Assembly: GCA_966211955.1 (NCBI GenBank)
Contig: CBIHOF010000012.1
Span: 111,847 to 175,846, forward strand
Length of the DNA: 64,000 nucleotides
DNA from: Albitalea sp966211955
GTDB taxonomy: Bacteria; Pseudomonadota; Gammaproteobacteria; Burkholderiales; Burkholderiaceae_C
Reading direction: 5' to 3'
Of this stretch, positions 7,802 to 16,138 are shown piece by piece. Under the pieces are notes generated by a model that worked only from the letters and a program-made list of their open reading frames with translations, had not been told where the DNA came from and did not search any database. How positions within the stretch are numbered: position 1 is the first letter of the stretch; every line of letters begins with the position of its first letter. The translations under genes were made by a program, and so were the position numbers.

Positions 7802-10800
7802 CTACATGCTGCGGCGGTACTGGCCGCCCACTTCGAACAGGGTGTTGGTGATCTGCCCGAGTGAGCAAACACGCACGGCATCCATCAGCACATCGAACAC
7901 GTTGTGATTGGCGATCACCGCCTGCTGCAAGCGCGCCAGCATGGCCGGTGCCGCGTCGGCGTGGCGGGATTGGAAGTCGTGCAAGCGGGTCAGCTGAGAC
8001 TGCTTCTCGTCGTCTGTGGAGCGCGCGAGTTCGATGCTCTCGGGTGCGGCCTCGCTATTCGGGTTGCGGAAGGTGTTCACGCCGATGATCGGGTACTCGC
8101 CGGTGTGCTTGAGCATCTCGTAGTGCATGCTCTCTTCCTGGATCTGGCCTCGCTGGTAGCCTGTTTCCATGGCGCCGAGCACGCCGCCGCGCTCGGCGAT
8201 CCTCTCGAACTCCTTGAGCACGGCTTCTTCCACCAGCTCGGTCAGCTCGTCGACGATGAACGCGCCCTGGTTGGGGTTCTCGTTCTTGGCCAGGCCCCAC
8301 TCGCGGTTGATGATGAGCTGGATCGCCATGGCACGGCGCACGCTGTCTTCGGTGGGCGTGGTGATGGCCTCGTCGAATGCATTTGTGTGTAGCGAGTTGC
8401 AGTTGTCGTAGATCGCGATCAAGGCCTGCAGCGTCGTGCGGATGTCATTGAACTGGATCTCCTGTGCGTGCAGGCTGCGACCCGAAGTCTGAATGTGGTA
8501 CTTGAGCTTTTGCGAGCGCTCGTTCGCCCCGTACTTGTTGCGCATGGCCACGGCCCAGATCCGACGCGCCACGCGGCCGAGAACGGTGTACTCCGGGTCC
8601 ATGCCGTTGCTGAAGAAGAAGCTCAGGTTGGGCGCGAAATCATCGATGTGCATGCCTCGGGCAAGATAGGCTTCGACGAAGGTGAAGCCGTTGCTCAGCG
8701 TGAAGGCGAGCTGCGAGATCGGGTTGGCGCCGGCTTCTGCGATGTGATAGCCGCTGATGCTCACCGAGTAGAAGTTGCGCACGTCGTGTTGCACGAAGTA
8801 CTCGGCGATGTCGCCCATCACCTTGAGCGAGAACTCGGTCGAGAAGATGCAGGTGTTCTGGCCCTGGTCTTCCTTCAGGATGTCGGCCTGCACGGTGCCG
8901 CGCACATTGGCCAGCGCCCAGGCGCGGATCTTCAGCCGCTCGTCCTCGTTCGGCGCCCGGCCGTTGTCGGCGGCAAACCTGGCCATTTGCTGATCGATCG
9001 CGGTGTTCATGAACATCGCAAGAATCGTGGGCGCCGGGCCGTTGATCGTCATCGACACCGAGGTGGCGGGGTCGCACAGGTCGAAGCCGTCGTACAGCAC
9101 CTTCAGGTCGTCGAGAGTGGCGATGCTCACGCCCGAGTTGCCGATCTTGCCGTAGATGTCGGGGCGCTGGTCGGGGTCGTTGCCGTAGAGCGTGACGCTG
9201 TCGAATGCGGTCGACAGGCGCTTGGCCGGCATGCCCTCGGAGACGAGCTTGAAGCGCCGGTTGGTGCGGAATGCGTCGCCTTCGCCGGCAAACATGCGGG
9301 TCGGGTCCTCGCCTTCACGCTTGAACGGGAAGGTGCCGGCGCTGTACGGGAAGCTGCCGGGCACGTTGTCGAGAAGCAGCCACTTCAACAGCTCGCCATG
9401 GTCTTCGTACTGCGGCAGCGCCACCTTGCGGATCTTGCTGCCCGAGAGCGACGTGTAGGTGAGGGCGGTGCGGATCTCCTTGTCGCGGATCTTCACGACG
9501 TACTCGTCGCCGGCATAGCCCTTCTTCAGCTCAGGCCACTGCGCGAGCAGTTGGCGGCTGTGCGCGTCGAGTTGACTCTCGCGGCCCTCCGCGAGCACCG
9601 TGAGCTGCGAGCCCAGCGCTTCGTGTCCGTCGTCGGCCGCGCTGGCCTGCAGCATGCGGCATGCGGCCTTCAGCTGCTGTGCTTCACGCGCCAGACGAGA
9701 TTGCTCGCGAGCGTGGCGCTTGTAGCCGCGCACGGTGTCGGAGATCTCGGACAGGTAGCGCACTCGAGCGCCAGGCACGACAGGCGTCTGGTGCGTGCTG
9801 TGGCGCGTGTTGACCAAGGGCAGGCGACCTTCCTTCAGCGGCAGGCCCAGGCCCGCGAGGCGCGCACGCAGCGCCTGGTACAGCGCGGTCACGCCGTCGT
9901 CGTTGAAGCGGCTGGCCATGGTGCCAAAGACCGGCATCTGGTCAGGCATGGTCGTGAAGGCTTCGCGGTTGCGCTGCACCTGCTTGGCCACGTCGCGCAG
10001 CGCGTCGGCCGCGCCCTTGCGATCGAACTTGTTGATGGCAACGAACTCGGCGAAGTCGAGCATGTCGATCTTCTCCAGCTGGCTGGCGGCGCCGAACTCG
10101 GGCGTCATCACGTACATCGGCACGTCGACCAGCGGCACGATGGCGGCATCGCCTTGGCCGATGCCGGAGGTCTCGACGATCACCAGGTCGAAGCCTGCCA
10201 CCTTGACCGCGGCCAGCACATCGGGCAGGGCCTTGCTGATCTCGCTGCCAGTGTCGCGGGTTGCGAGGCTGCGCACGAAAACGCGAGCGCCTCGATCGAC
10301 GGGCGCGTCGATCGATCTCCCGATGGGATGCGGACCGGCTTGGGGCGGCCCGGCGCTCGGCCCGCACGCGCGTGTCCACGGCGCAATCGCGTTCATGCGG
10401 ATGCGGTCGCCCAGCAGGGCGCCACCGCTCTTGCGGCGCGAGGGGTCGATGCTGATGACGGCGATCCGCAGTCGGTCGTCCTGGTCCAGGCGCAGGCGTC
10501 GGATTAGCTCATCCGTCAGTGACGACTTGCCTGCGCCACCCGTGCCGGTGATGCCGAGCACGGGTACCTTCGAAGCCCGGGCGCGCGCTTGCAACTCTTG
10601 CATCAACGCGGGATCGGCATCGTGGTTTTCCACCGCCGTGAGAAGCTGCGCCAGTGCGCGCCAGGCGGCGCCTGTGTGGCCGCTGATGGCGTCCAGCGAG
10701 GTCGGCGCGTACGACGACAGGCTGTGGTCGCAGCGCATCATCATTTCGCCGATCATGCCCTGCAGGCCCATGCGCTGACCGTCTTCGGGGCTGAATATGC

Positions 10801-11179
10801 GGCTCACGCCATAGGCTTGCAGCTCGCGGATCTCGGCCGGGACGATCACGCCGCCCCCGCCACCGAACACCTGGATGTGCTCGCCGCCGCGCTCGCGGAG
10901 CAGATCGACGATGTACTTGAAGTACTCGATGTGCCCGCCCTGGTACGAGCTGATGGCGATGCCTTGCGCGTCTTCCTGCAAGGCGGCGGTCACGACTTCT
11001 TCGACAGAGCGGTTGTGCCCGAGGTGTATCACTTCCGCGCCCATCCCCTGCAGGATGCGGCGCATGATGTTGATGGCGGCGTCGTGGCCGTCGAACAGCG
11101 CGGCGGCGGTGACGAAGCGCACCTTGTTCACGGGCTTGTAGGCGGCCAGTGCCTTGTACTCTGCAGACAGGTCGGTCAT
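7802..11179 (-). CDS. icmF: Fused isobutyryl-CoA mutase (IcmF)
   Basis: 1125 residues with the three-part IcmF order. The N-terminal B12-binding domain carries DGHDAA at about 30-35, with the cobalt-ligating His. The middle MeaB-like G-protein chaperone has its P-loop (GTGGAGKSS) near 215 and ETSGIGQGD further on. The C-terminal half is the methylmalonyl-CoA-mutase-type substrate domain with the NTIS-like YSVSISGYH segment. The enzyme interconverts isobutyryl-CoA and n-butyryl-CoA (some members favour isovaleryl/pivalyl-CoA) in the cytoplasm. ATG 11179 starts the conserved MTDLSAEYKAL. It is divergent from an AraC-type regulator 130 bp away and followed by a small gene. One oddity is an in-frame insertion of about 34 codons (10283-10384) between NAI and VFVRSLATR in the G-domain, where homologues have only a few residues. 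Confidence 0.95.
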   Translation of the reverse strand: MTDLSAEYKALAAYKPVNKVRFVTAAALFDGHDAAINIMRRILQGMGAEVIHLGHNRSVEEVVTAALQEDAQGIAISSYQGGHIEYFKYIVDLLRERGGEHIQVFGGGGGVIVPAEIRELQAYGVSRIFSPEDGQRMGLQGMIGEMMMRCDHSLSSYAPTSLDAISGHTGAAWRALAQLLTAVENHDADPALMQELQARARASKVPVLGITGTGGAGKSSLTDELIRRLRLDQDDRLRIAVISIDPSRRKSGGALLGDRIRMNAIAPWTRACGPSAGPPQAGPHPIGRSIDAPVDRGARVFVRSLATRDTGSEISKALPDVLAAVKVAGFDLVIVETSGIGQGDAAIVPLVDVPMYVMTPEFGAASQLEKIDMLDFAEFVAINKFDRKGAADALRDVAKQVQRNREAFTTMPDQMPVFGTMASRFNDDGVTALYQALRARLAGLGLPLKEGRLPLVNTRHSTHQTPVVPGARVRYLSEISDTVRGYKRHAREQSRLAREAQQLKAACRMLQASAADDGHEALGSQLTVLAEGRESQLDAHSRQLLAQWPELKKGYAGDEYVVKIRDKEIRTALTYTSLSGSKIRKVALPQYEDHGELLKWLLLDNVPGSFPYSAGTFPFKREGEDPTRMFAGEGDAFRTNRRFKLVSEGMPAKRLSTAFDSVTLYGNDPDQRPDIYGKIGNSGVSIATLDDLKVLYDGFDLCDPATSVSMTINGPAPTILAMFMNTAIDQQMARFAADNGRAPNEDERLKIRAWALANVRGTVQADILKEDQGQNTCIFSTEFSLKVMGDIAEYFVQHDVRNFYSVSISGYHIAEAGANPISQLAFTLSNGFTFVEAYLARGMHIDDFAPNLSFFFSNGMDPEYTVLGRVARRIWAVAMRNKYGANERSQKLKYHIQTSGRSLHAQEIQFNDIRTTLQALIAIYDNCNSLHTNAFDEAITTPTEDSVRRAMAIQLIINREWGLAKNENPNQGAFIVDELTELVEEAVLKEFERIAERGGVLGAMETGYQRGQIQEESMHYEMLKHTGEYPIIGVNTFRNPNSEAAPESIELARSTDDEKQSQLTRLHDFQSRHADAAPAMLARLQQAVIANHNVFDVLMDAVRVCSLGQITNTLFEVGGQYRRSM
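10283..10384 (-). other. 34-codon in-frame insertion within the IcmF G-domain
   Basis: Known IcmF proteins read from GDRIRMNAI almost directly into a (V/Y)x(V/M)RSLATR motif. Here 102 bp encoding a Pro/Gly-rich stretch (APWTRACGPSAG..., ...PIGRSIDAPVDRGAR) intervene without breaking the frame. The segment contains a perfect inverted repeat, CGATCGAC-N6-GTCGATCG, at 10293-10314. It may be a disordered loop or a small mobile palindromic element captured in frame. Confidence 0.6.
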
Positions 11180-11239
11180 CGATTGGGGCTCCTGGCGCGA
11201 GACTCTATGCAGCGCCACGTCGGTACGCCATGACCTGCG

Positions 11240-11266
11240 TGTCCAGACGAGTGGAGTTTTTGGACA
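11240..11266. promoter_or_regulatory. Inverted repeat between icmF and araC-type gene
   Basis: TGTCCA (11240-11245) and TGGACA (11261-11266) form an inverted pair with half-site centres two DNA turns apart in the 130-bp divergent intergenic region. It could be the operator by which the AraC-type protein controls icmF and itself. Most AraC proteins use direct repeats, so this is tentative. Confidence 0.35.
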
Positions 11267-11309
11267 GCCGCCGGCCGATAATTCGCGTGCTTACGAACTG
11301 CACTCAGAC

Positions 11310-12326
11310 ATGGTCAGCAACCCCGAAAAAGACACCGTGTCGATGTACTTCGTCAACGCTGCGGTGGCCAAGCTCACGCCGTCGGCCAGGGCGAAGGTGT
11401 TGGTCGCCGCCGGCATTCCCGCGCAAGTGCTCGGTGCATCCAATGCTCGCGTGTCGGCGCCGTCGTTCTCGGCCCTGTGGCTGGCCGTCGCCCGGGAACT
11501 CGACGACGAATTCTTCGGCCTTGATCGCCGCGCCATGAAGGTCGGCAGCTTCGCGCTGTTGTGCCAGGCGGTGCTTGGCTGCGAGAACCTTGAACGCGCC
11601 CTGAAGCGCATCCTTCGCGGGCTTGCAGTGTTTCTCGACGACATCGATGGAGAACTGCGCCTGGAAGGCCAGGAGGCCGTGGTTCGCATTCACAACCGCA
11701 TCGCGCCCGAGGCCGATCGTCGTTTCGCCGACGAGTCGTTTCTCGTGCTGTTGCATGGGTTGATGTGCTGGCTGATGGGCCGGCGCGTCCACCTCAATCG
11801 GGTCGAATTCGCGCTGCCGCGGCCAGCGCACGCGAGGGAGTACACGTTGATGTTCTCGCAGCACCTGGGCTTCGACGCGCCTTGCACCAGCATTCGATTC
11901 GATGCCAAGGTCTTGGCGGGGCCCGTGGCGCAGAGTGTGGCCACGCTGGGCCAGTTCTTGCGCACTGCGCCGCAGTCGGTCTTTCTCAAGTACAAGAACG
12001 AAGACAGCTGGACGGCACGCGTGCGGCGACGTTTGCGCAACTGCGCGAGAGGCGAACGCTGGCCCCTGTTCGAAGACGTGGCCGCTGAGCTGGAGACTGC
12101 CCCCACGACACTGCGGCGCCGTCTCGAGCTCGAGGGCACGAGCTACCAGGGCATCAAGGACCAGGTCCGTAGCGACCTGGCCATCGACCGTCTCTGTCAC
12201 AGCAACTCCAGCATTGACGAGATCGGCACCGAGCTGGGCTTTCACGACGCCAGCGCCTTTCACCGGGCCTTCAAGCGCTGGAACGGGCTGCAACCCGGGG
12301 AGTACCGCAAGCGGAGACTGAAGTGA
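11310..12326 (+). CDS. AraC-family transcriptional regulator (Arabinose_bd type)
   Basis: 338 residues. The N-terminal two thirds resemble the 'arabinose-binding domain of AraC-type regulators' found in OruR/ArgR-like proteins (PSARAKVLVAAGIPAQVL start, then LWLAVARELDDEFFGLD and MKVGSFALLCQAVLGCENLERAL). The last 100 residues are a double helix-turn-helix domain (TTLRRRLELEGTSYQGIKDQVR; IGTELGFHDASAFHRAFKRWNGLQPGEYR). ATG 11310 gives the usual family start; longer in-frame extensions would run into icmF. It is transcribed divergently from icmF, so regulation of branched/short-chain acyl-CoA metabolism is the simplest inference. Confidence 0.88.
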   Translation: MVSNPEKDTVSMYFVNAAVAKLTPSARAKVLVAAGIPAQVLGASNARVSAPSFSALWLAVARELDDEFFGLDRRAMKVGSFALLCQAVLGCENLERALKRILRGLAVFLDDIDGELRLEGQEAVVRIHNRIAPEADRRFADESFLVLLHGLMCWLMGRRVHLNRVEFALPRPAHAREYTLMFSQHLGFDAPCTSIRFDAKVLAGPVAQSVATLGQFLRTAPQSVFLKYKNEDSWTARVRRRLRNCARGERWPLFEDVAAELETAPTTLRRRLELEGTSYQGIKDQVRSDLAIDRLCHSNSSIDEIGTELGFHDASAFHRAFKRWNGLQPGEYRKRRLK

Positions 12327-12617
12327 GACATTCGCAGTCCTCGGCTGAATGACGGCGATCTACATCACACGGTCACTCGGCGCGTGATGCCTCGAGTGCT
12401 GCTCGAACTCCTGGAGCTGACGGCCATGGGCAGCTGACCAAAGGACGCCGTCCGAATGACTGCGCACATCTGCACTCGGTGTGCGCCCCGAGCCTGTAGC
12501 CGACATTCGGAGCTTGAGTCCCCGGGCGGTGCACGCCGTGCCCTGTTCCGAGGCGCACCGCACCAGGATGCTGCCTCCGCCGCGATGCGCTCCTCGCCGC
12601 TCCAGAGGGAAGACTGC

Positions 12618-12633
12618 TGGCACACATCGTGCA
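12618..12633 (+). promoter_or_regulatory. Sigma-54 (-24/-12) promoter of the guanidine/urea operon
   Basis: TGGCAC-ACATC-GTGCA matches the RpoN consensus TGGCAC-N5-TTGCA at all but one position, with the invariant GG and GC at the exact spacing. It lies 60 bp upstream of the substrate-binding protein ATG. Two short symmetric elements upstream (GCAC-N5-GTGC at 12472-12484 and GCAC-N3-GTGC at 12531-12541) could be activator sites but are not textbook NtrC sites. The remaining 12327-12693 sequence holds no gene, and I see no guanidine-I riboswitch core in it. Confidence 0.62.
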
Positions 12634-12693
12634 ATCGTCTCGCGAAGCAGTATTACGTTTTCACGGATTCGTACCACCAGCGAGAGGTCGACC

Positions 12694-13719
12694 ATGGCTC
12701 ATCATCCTTCCCGGCGGACCGCGCTCCGCCTCCTTTCCCGACTGGCACTGTCGGTCTGCGCGATCACAGCGAGTGCCACTTCATGGGCCGCCGAGCCGCT
12801 TCGCATCGGCTATAGCGACTGGCCAGGCTGGGTGGCCTGGCAGGTCGCGATCGAGAAGGGGTGGTTCAAGGAAGCCGGTGTCGACGTGCGCTTCGACTGG
12901 TTCGACTATTCAGCCTCGATGGATGCCTTCACCGCCGGCAAGCTGGACGCCGTGCTGATGACCAACGGCGACACGCTGGTCACCGGCGCGGGCGGGGCCA
13001 AGGGCGTGATGGTCCTCGTCACCGACTACTCCAACGGCAACGACATGATCATCGCCAAGCCGGGCATCAAGAGCCTGGCCGAGCTGAAGGGCAAGAAGGT
13101 CGCCGTCGAGACCGGCCTGGTCGAGCACCTGCTGCTGCGGGCCGCCATGAAGCGGCTGGGCATGAAGCCGGGCGACATCGAGATCGTCAATGCCAAGACC
13201 AATGAACTGCCGCAGGTGTTTGCCAGCCCCGACATCGCGGCGGTCGGTGCGTGGCAGCCGATCGCCGGTCAGGCCCTGAAGGCGGTGCCGGGTTCGAAGG
13301 CCGTGCAGACCTCGGCCGAGGAGCCCGGGCTGATCTACGACGTGCTCGCGGTCAACCCGGCCAGCCTCAACGCGCGCCGCGCGGACTGGCAGAAGGTGGT
13401 GAAGCTCTGGGACCGCGTGGTCGCCTACGTGGACGACCCGAAGACCCAGCCCGATGCGGTGAGGATCATGGCCGCCCGCTCGGGCGTGAGCCCCGCCGAA
13501 TACCTGCCGCTGCTCAAAGGCACGCGCCTGCTCACGCTCGACGAAGGCCGCAAGGTGTACGAGAAGGGCAGTGACTACAAGTCGCTCTACGGGTCGACCG
13601 AAGTGGCCAACACCTTCAACTGGTACAACAAGGTGTACAGCTTCAGCCAGAAGGTCGATGGCTACATCGACCCCTCGCTGACCAGCGCGGCAATCGCGTC
13701 GATCGCCGCTGCGAAGTGA
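12694..13719 (+). CDS. ABC transporter periplasmic substrate-binding protein (guanidine/urea cluster)
   Basis: 341 residues. A signal peptide with a double-arginine-containing start and cleavage after SWAA (about residue 32) is followed by the NMT1/SsuA/TauA-like fold: RIGYSDWPGWVAWQVAIEKGWFKEAGVDV, then GKLDAVLMTNGDTLV. ATG 12694 has a GAGAGG ribosome binding site. It is the first gene of a run that continues with permease, ATPase, NikR-like regulator, porin, two DUF1989 proteins and the carboxylase, all within 0-50 bp of each other. The ligand is probably guanidine or urea, by context only; the fold is shared with sulfonate, taurine and nitrate binders. Confidence 0.9.
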   Translation: MAHHPSRRTALRLLSRLALSVCAITASATSWAAEPLRIGYSDWPGWVAWQVAIEKGWFKEAGVDVRFDWFDYSASMDAFTAGKLDAVLMTNGDTLVTGAGGAKGVMVLVTDYSNGNDMIIAKPGIKSLAELKGKKVAVETGLVEHLLLRAAMKRLGMKPGDIEIVNAKTNELPQVFASPDIAAVGAWQPIAGQALKAVPGSKAVQTSAEEPGLIYDVLAVNPASLNARRADWQKVVKLWDRVVAYVDDPKTQPDAVRIMAARSGVSPAEYLPLLKGTRLLTLDEGRKVYEKGSDYKSLYGSTEVANTFNWYNKVYSFSQKVDGYIDPSLTSAAIASIAAAK

Positions 13720-13726
13720 GTGGCAG

Positions 13727-14686
13727 ATGAACCGTGTGTCGCGTGCGCTGGCGGCCTGGGTCCGCCGGCCGGTTGCTGCCTTCACCATCGGCTCATTCGC
13801 CGTGCCGCTGCTGCTGTGGTGCCTGGTGAGCTACGTGCCCTTCGTGTGGCATCCGATGGTGCGGGTGCAGTCGGCCGGCGCGGTGGACTACTTCCAGCCC
13901 GGCATGCTGGTGGCGCGCGCCGACTTCGACCGCGAGGCGGCCGAGGCGCGCAGCGCCGGCAAGCCGATGCCCGCGGGTGAGGCGGCCAACCCCGTGTACC
14001 TGCCGGCACCGCACGAGGTGCTGGCCGCGCTGCACACCGCCTTCACCAGCCCACCTGAGCAACGCGACGCGCCCTGGCTGCACGAGAGCCTGTGGCACAG
14101 CATCCGCATCATCTTCTGGGGCTTCGTGATCTCGTCGCTCATCGGCCTGCCGCTGGGCATCTGTGCGGGCGCGTACCCGGCGCTCGGCCGCCTGAGCGAG
14201 CCCTTCATCGAGTTCTTCCGCTACCTGCCGGCGCCCGCCTTCGGCGCGCTGGCCGTCGCGGTGCTGGGCATCTATGACGCACCCAAGATCGCAATCATCG
14301 TGATCGGCACCTTCTTCCAGCAGGTGCTGATCATCGCCAACACCACGCGCAAGCTGGAAGCCACGCTGGTCGAAGCGGGCCGCACGCTGGGCGCGCGCGG
14401 CTGGAAGCTGATCCGCAGCGTGGTGCTGCCCGGCATCCTTCCCGACCTCTACCGCGACCAGCGCATCCTGCTCGGCTGGGCGTGGACCTACCTCATCGTC
14501 GCGGAGTTGATCGGCACGAGCTCGGGCATCACCTTCTTCATCACGCAGCAAGCGCGCTACCAGCACTTCGACAAGGTCTACGCCGCCATCGTGATCATCG
14601 GCGTGATCGGCTTCGGCAGCGACCTGGTGCTGGAGCGGCTCGGCCGCGCGCTCTTCCCCTGGGACCGCAACGGGAGGAAGGACTGA
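13727..14686 (+). CDS. ABC transporter permease (guanidine/urea cluster)
   Basis: 319 residues, SsuC/TauC-like. One N-terminal membrane helix (about 18-40) and an extended soluble loop (about 45-115) precede the core of five helices. The binding-protein-dependent transport EAA loop is EAGRTLGARGWKLIRSVVLPGILPDL. The loop between helix 1 and the core is longer than in taurine/sulfonate permeases, as is usual for permeases of urea-carboxylase clusters. It starts 7 bp after the binding-protein stop and 1 bp separates it from the ATPase. It forms the inner-membrane channel with its two neighbours. Confidence 0.92.
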   Translation: MNRVSRALAAWVRRPVAAFTIGSFAVPLLLWCLVSYVPFVWHPMVRVQSAGAVDYFQPGMLVARADFDREAAEARSAGKPMPAGEAANPVYLPAPHEVLAALHTAFTSPPEQRDAPWLHESLWHSIRIIFWGFVISSLIGLPLGICAGAYPALGRLSEPFIEFFRYLPAPAFGALAVAVLGIYDAPKIAIIVIGTFFQQVLIIANTTRKLEATLVEAGRTLGARGWKLIRSVVLPGILPDLYRDQRILLGWAWTYLIVAELIGTSSGITFFITQQARYQHFDKVYAAIVIIGVIGFGSDLVLERLGRALFPWDRNGRKD

Positions 14687-14687
14687 G

Positions 14688-15605
14688 ATGTCACGCATGA
14701 ACGCGACACCGCCGCTGTACTTGCAGCAACGCCCCGAGGTCGCCGAGCGCTTCCAGCGGCTGTACCAACGCGAGGTCGTGCTGGAGACGCGCGGCCTCGG
14801 CAAGGTCTATCGGGGGCCGAATGGCGACACCGAAGCCCTGCGCGACATCGACCTGAGGGTGCACCGCCGCGAGTTCGTGTGCGTGATCGGGCCATCGGGC
14901 TGCGGCAAGTCCACGCTGATCCGCATCCTCGCGGGCCTGGAGAAGGCGAGCTCGGGCCAGGTGCTGCTCGACGGCGCGCCGGTGGCCGGCCCCGGCCGCG
15001 ACCGCGGCATGGTGTTCCAGGGCTACTCGCTCTTTCCCTGGCTCACGGTCAAGCGCAACGTGATGTTCGGGCCGCTGATGGCAGGCAGCTCGAGCACCAT
15101 GGCCGAGAGCCGTGCACGCGAATGGCTGGAGCTCGTGGGACTGACGAAATTCGCCGACGCCTTTCCGCACCAGCTCTCAGGCGGCATGAGGCAGCGCGTG
15201 GCCATCGCCCGGGCGCTGGCCAACGAACCGCGCATCCTGCTGATGGACGAGCCCTTCGGCGCGCTCGACGCGCAAACGCGGGCAAAGATGCAGAAGCACC
15301 TGCTCGACATCTGGCGCAACGTCGACATCACCGTGCTGTTCATCACGCACGACCTCGACGAAGCCGTGTACCTCGCCGACCGCATCCTGGTCCTCAAGGC
15401 GCACCCCGGCGAAGTGCAGGAAGTGATCGAGGTTCCGGTGCCCAGGCCTCGTTCGGCCGAACAGTGCGCCGGTGCCGAGTTCATGGCCACCAAGGCGCGC
15501 CTGGAGCAGCTGATTCATCCCCCAAATGCCCACCCGGCAGAGGACGAGGAAGACGACGCGGCGCCCATGCTGCGCCTCACCGACGTGACCGACAACATCG
15601 AGTAG
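14688..15605 (+). CDS. ABC transporter ATP-binding protein (guanidine/urea cluster)
   Basis: 305 residues with Walker A (GPSGCGKST, near 70), Q-loop, signature LSGGMRQR (near 165), Walker B (ILLMDEPFGALD) and the His switch (FITHDLDEAV). It is of the SsuB/TauB group, with an extra N-terminal stretch (about 35 residues, QQRPEVAERFQRLYQRE) and an acidic C-terminal tail (EDEEDDAAPML). Both extras are seen in the ATPases of urea-carboxylase-linked transporters. It energises uptake through the adjacent permease. It is 3 bp upstream of the NikR-like gene. Confidence 0.93.
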   Translation: MSRMNATPPLYLQQRPEVAERFQRLYQREVVLETRGLGKVYRGPNGDTEALRDIDLRVHRREFVCVIGPSGCGKSTLIRILAGLEKASSGQVLLDGAPVAGPGRDRGMVFQGYSLFPWLTVKRNVMFGPLMAGSSSTMAESRAREWLELVGLTKFADAFPHQLSGGMRQRVAIARALANEPRILLMDEPFGALDAQTRAKMQKHLLDIWRNVDITVLFITHDLDEAVYLADRILVLKAHPGEVQEVIEVPVPRPRSAEQCAGAEFMATKARLEQLIHPPNAHPAEDEEDDAAPMLRLTDVTDNIE

Positions 15606-15608
15606 CCG

Positions 15609-16103
15609 ATGAAACACGACAACAAGGAAGACAAGGCCGGCGTCGGACGCATCAGCGTCTCCTTGCCCGCCGCGCTGCTGGAAGACCTCGACCAGCTGGT
15701 GATCCAGCGCGGCTACAACAGCCGCTCCCAGGCCATCGCGGAGGTGGTGCACGCACAGATCGTGGAGTCGCGCAATGAGCTCGACGACGACGTGATGGTG
15801 GGCACCCTGACCTTGCACTACGACCGCTCGGTGCGAGGCTTGCAGACCCGGCTGGCCGACCTGCAGTACCAGCACATCGACGAGGTGATCAGCTCGCTGC
15901 ACGTGCAGCTGAGCCAGGCGCAGGTGCTGGAGGTGCTGCTGGTGCAGGGCCGCGGCAGCCGCCTGCAGGAGATCGCCCAGCGCATGCTCACCTGCCGCGG
16001 CGTGCTGGGCGGCCGCCTGCAAGTGCATGCAGCGGCCATGCCGCCCGTGCAAACGCCCGCCGCCCGTTCCAAGCCGACCCGCACGGCCAAGCGGGCGAAG
16101 TAA
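15609..16103 (+). CDS. NikR-like ribbon-helix-helix regulator with degenerate metal site
   Basis: 164 residues. The N-terminal ribbon-helix-helix (RISVSLPAALLEDLDQLVIQRGYNSRSQAIAEVV without gaps) and C-terminal ACT-like domain follow nickel-responsive NikR closely. The four high-affinity nickel ligands of E. coli NikR (His76, His87, His89, Cys95) align here with Tyr, His, Gln and Val: the LHVHINHDDCLE region reads LHVQLSQAQVLE. So it keeps the fold but probably not nickel sensing. It sits between the transporter ATPase and a porin in the nitrogen operon, so it may sense the operon's substrate or a metabolite. A low-complexity basic tail (about 140-164) is extra compared with NikR. Confidence 0.82.
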   Translation: MKHDNKEDKAGVGRISVSLPAALLEDLDQLVIQRGYNSRSQAIAEVVHAQIVESRNELDDDVMVGTLTLHYDRSVRGLQTRLADLQYQHIDEVISSLHVQLSQAQVLEVLLVQGRGSRLQEIAQRMLTCRGVLGGRLQVHAAAMPPVQTPAARSKPTRTAKRAK

Positions 16104-16138
16104 CCGAATCACATCCAACCCACCCGACGAGGAAGACC

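Noticed and set aside
8468..10507. 680-codon frame opposite icmF
   Set aside because: Antisense shadow of a long GC-rich gene; no start signal or recognisable domain.
12327..12693. Guanidine-I (ykkC) or mini-ykkC riboswitch ahead of the nitrogen operon
   Set aside because: I searched by eye for the conserved CTAGGG/ACGGC core and for paired hairpins with ACGR loops. Small hairpins exist (for example GGAC-GCC-GTCC) but none has the conserved loops. A covariance model search would be decisive.
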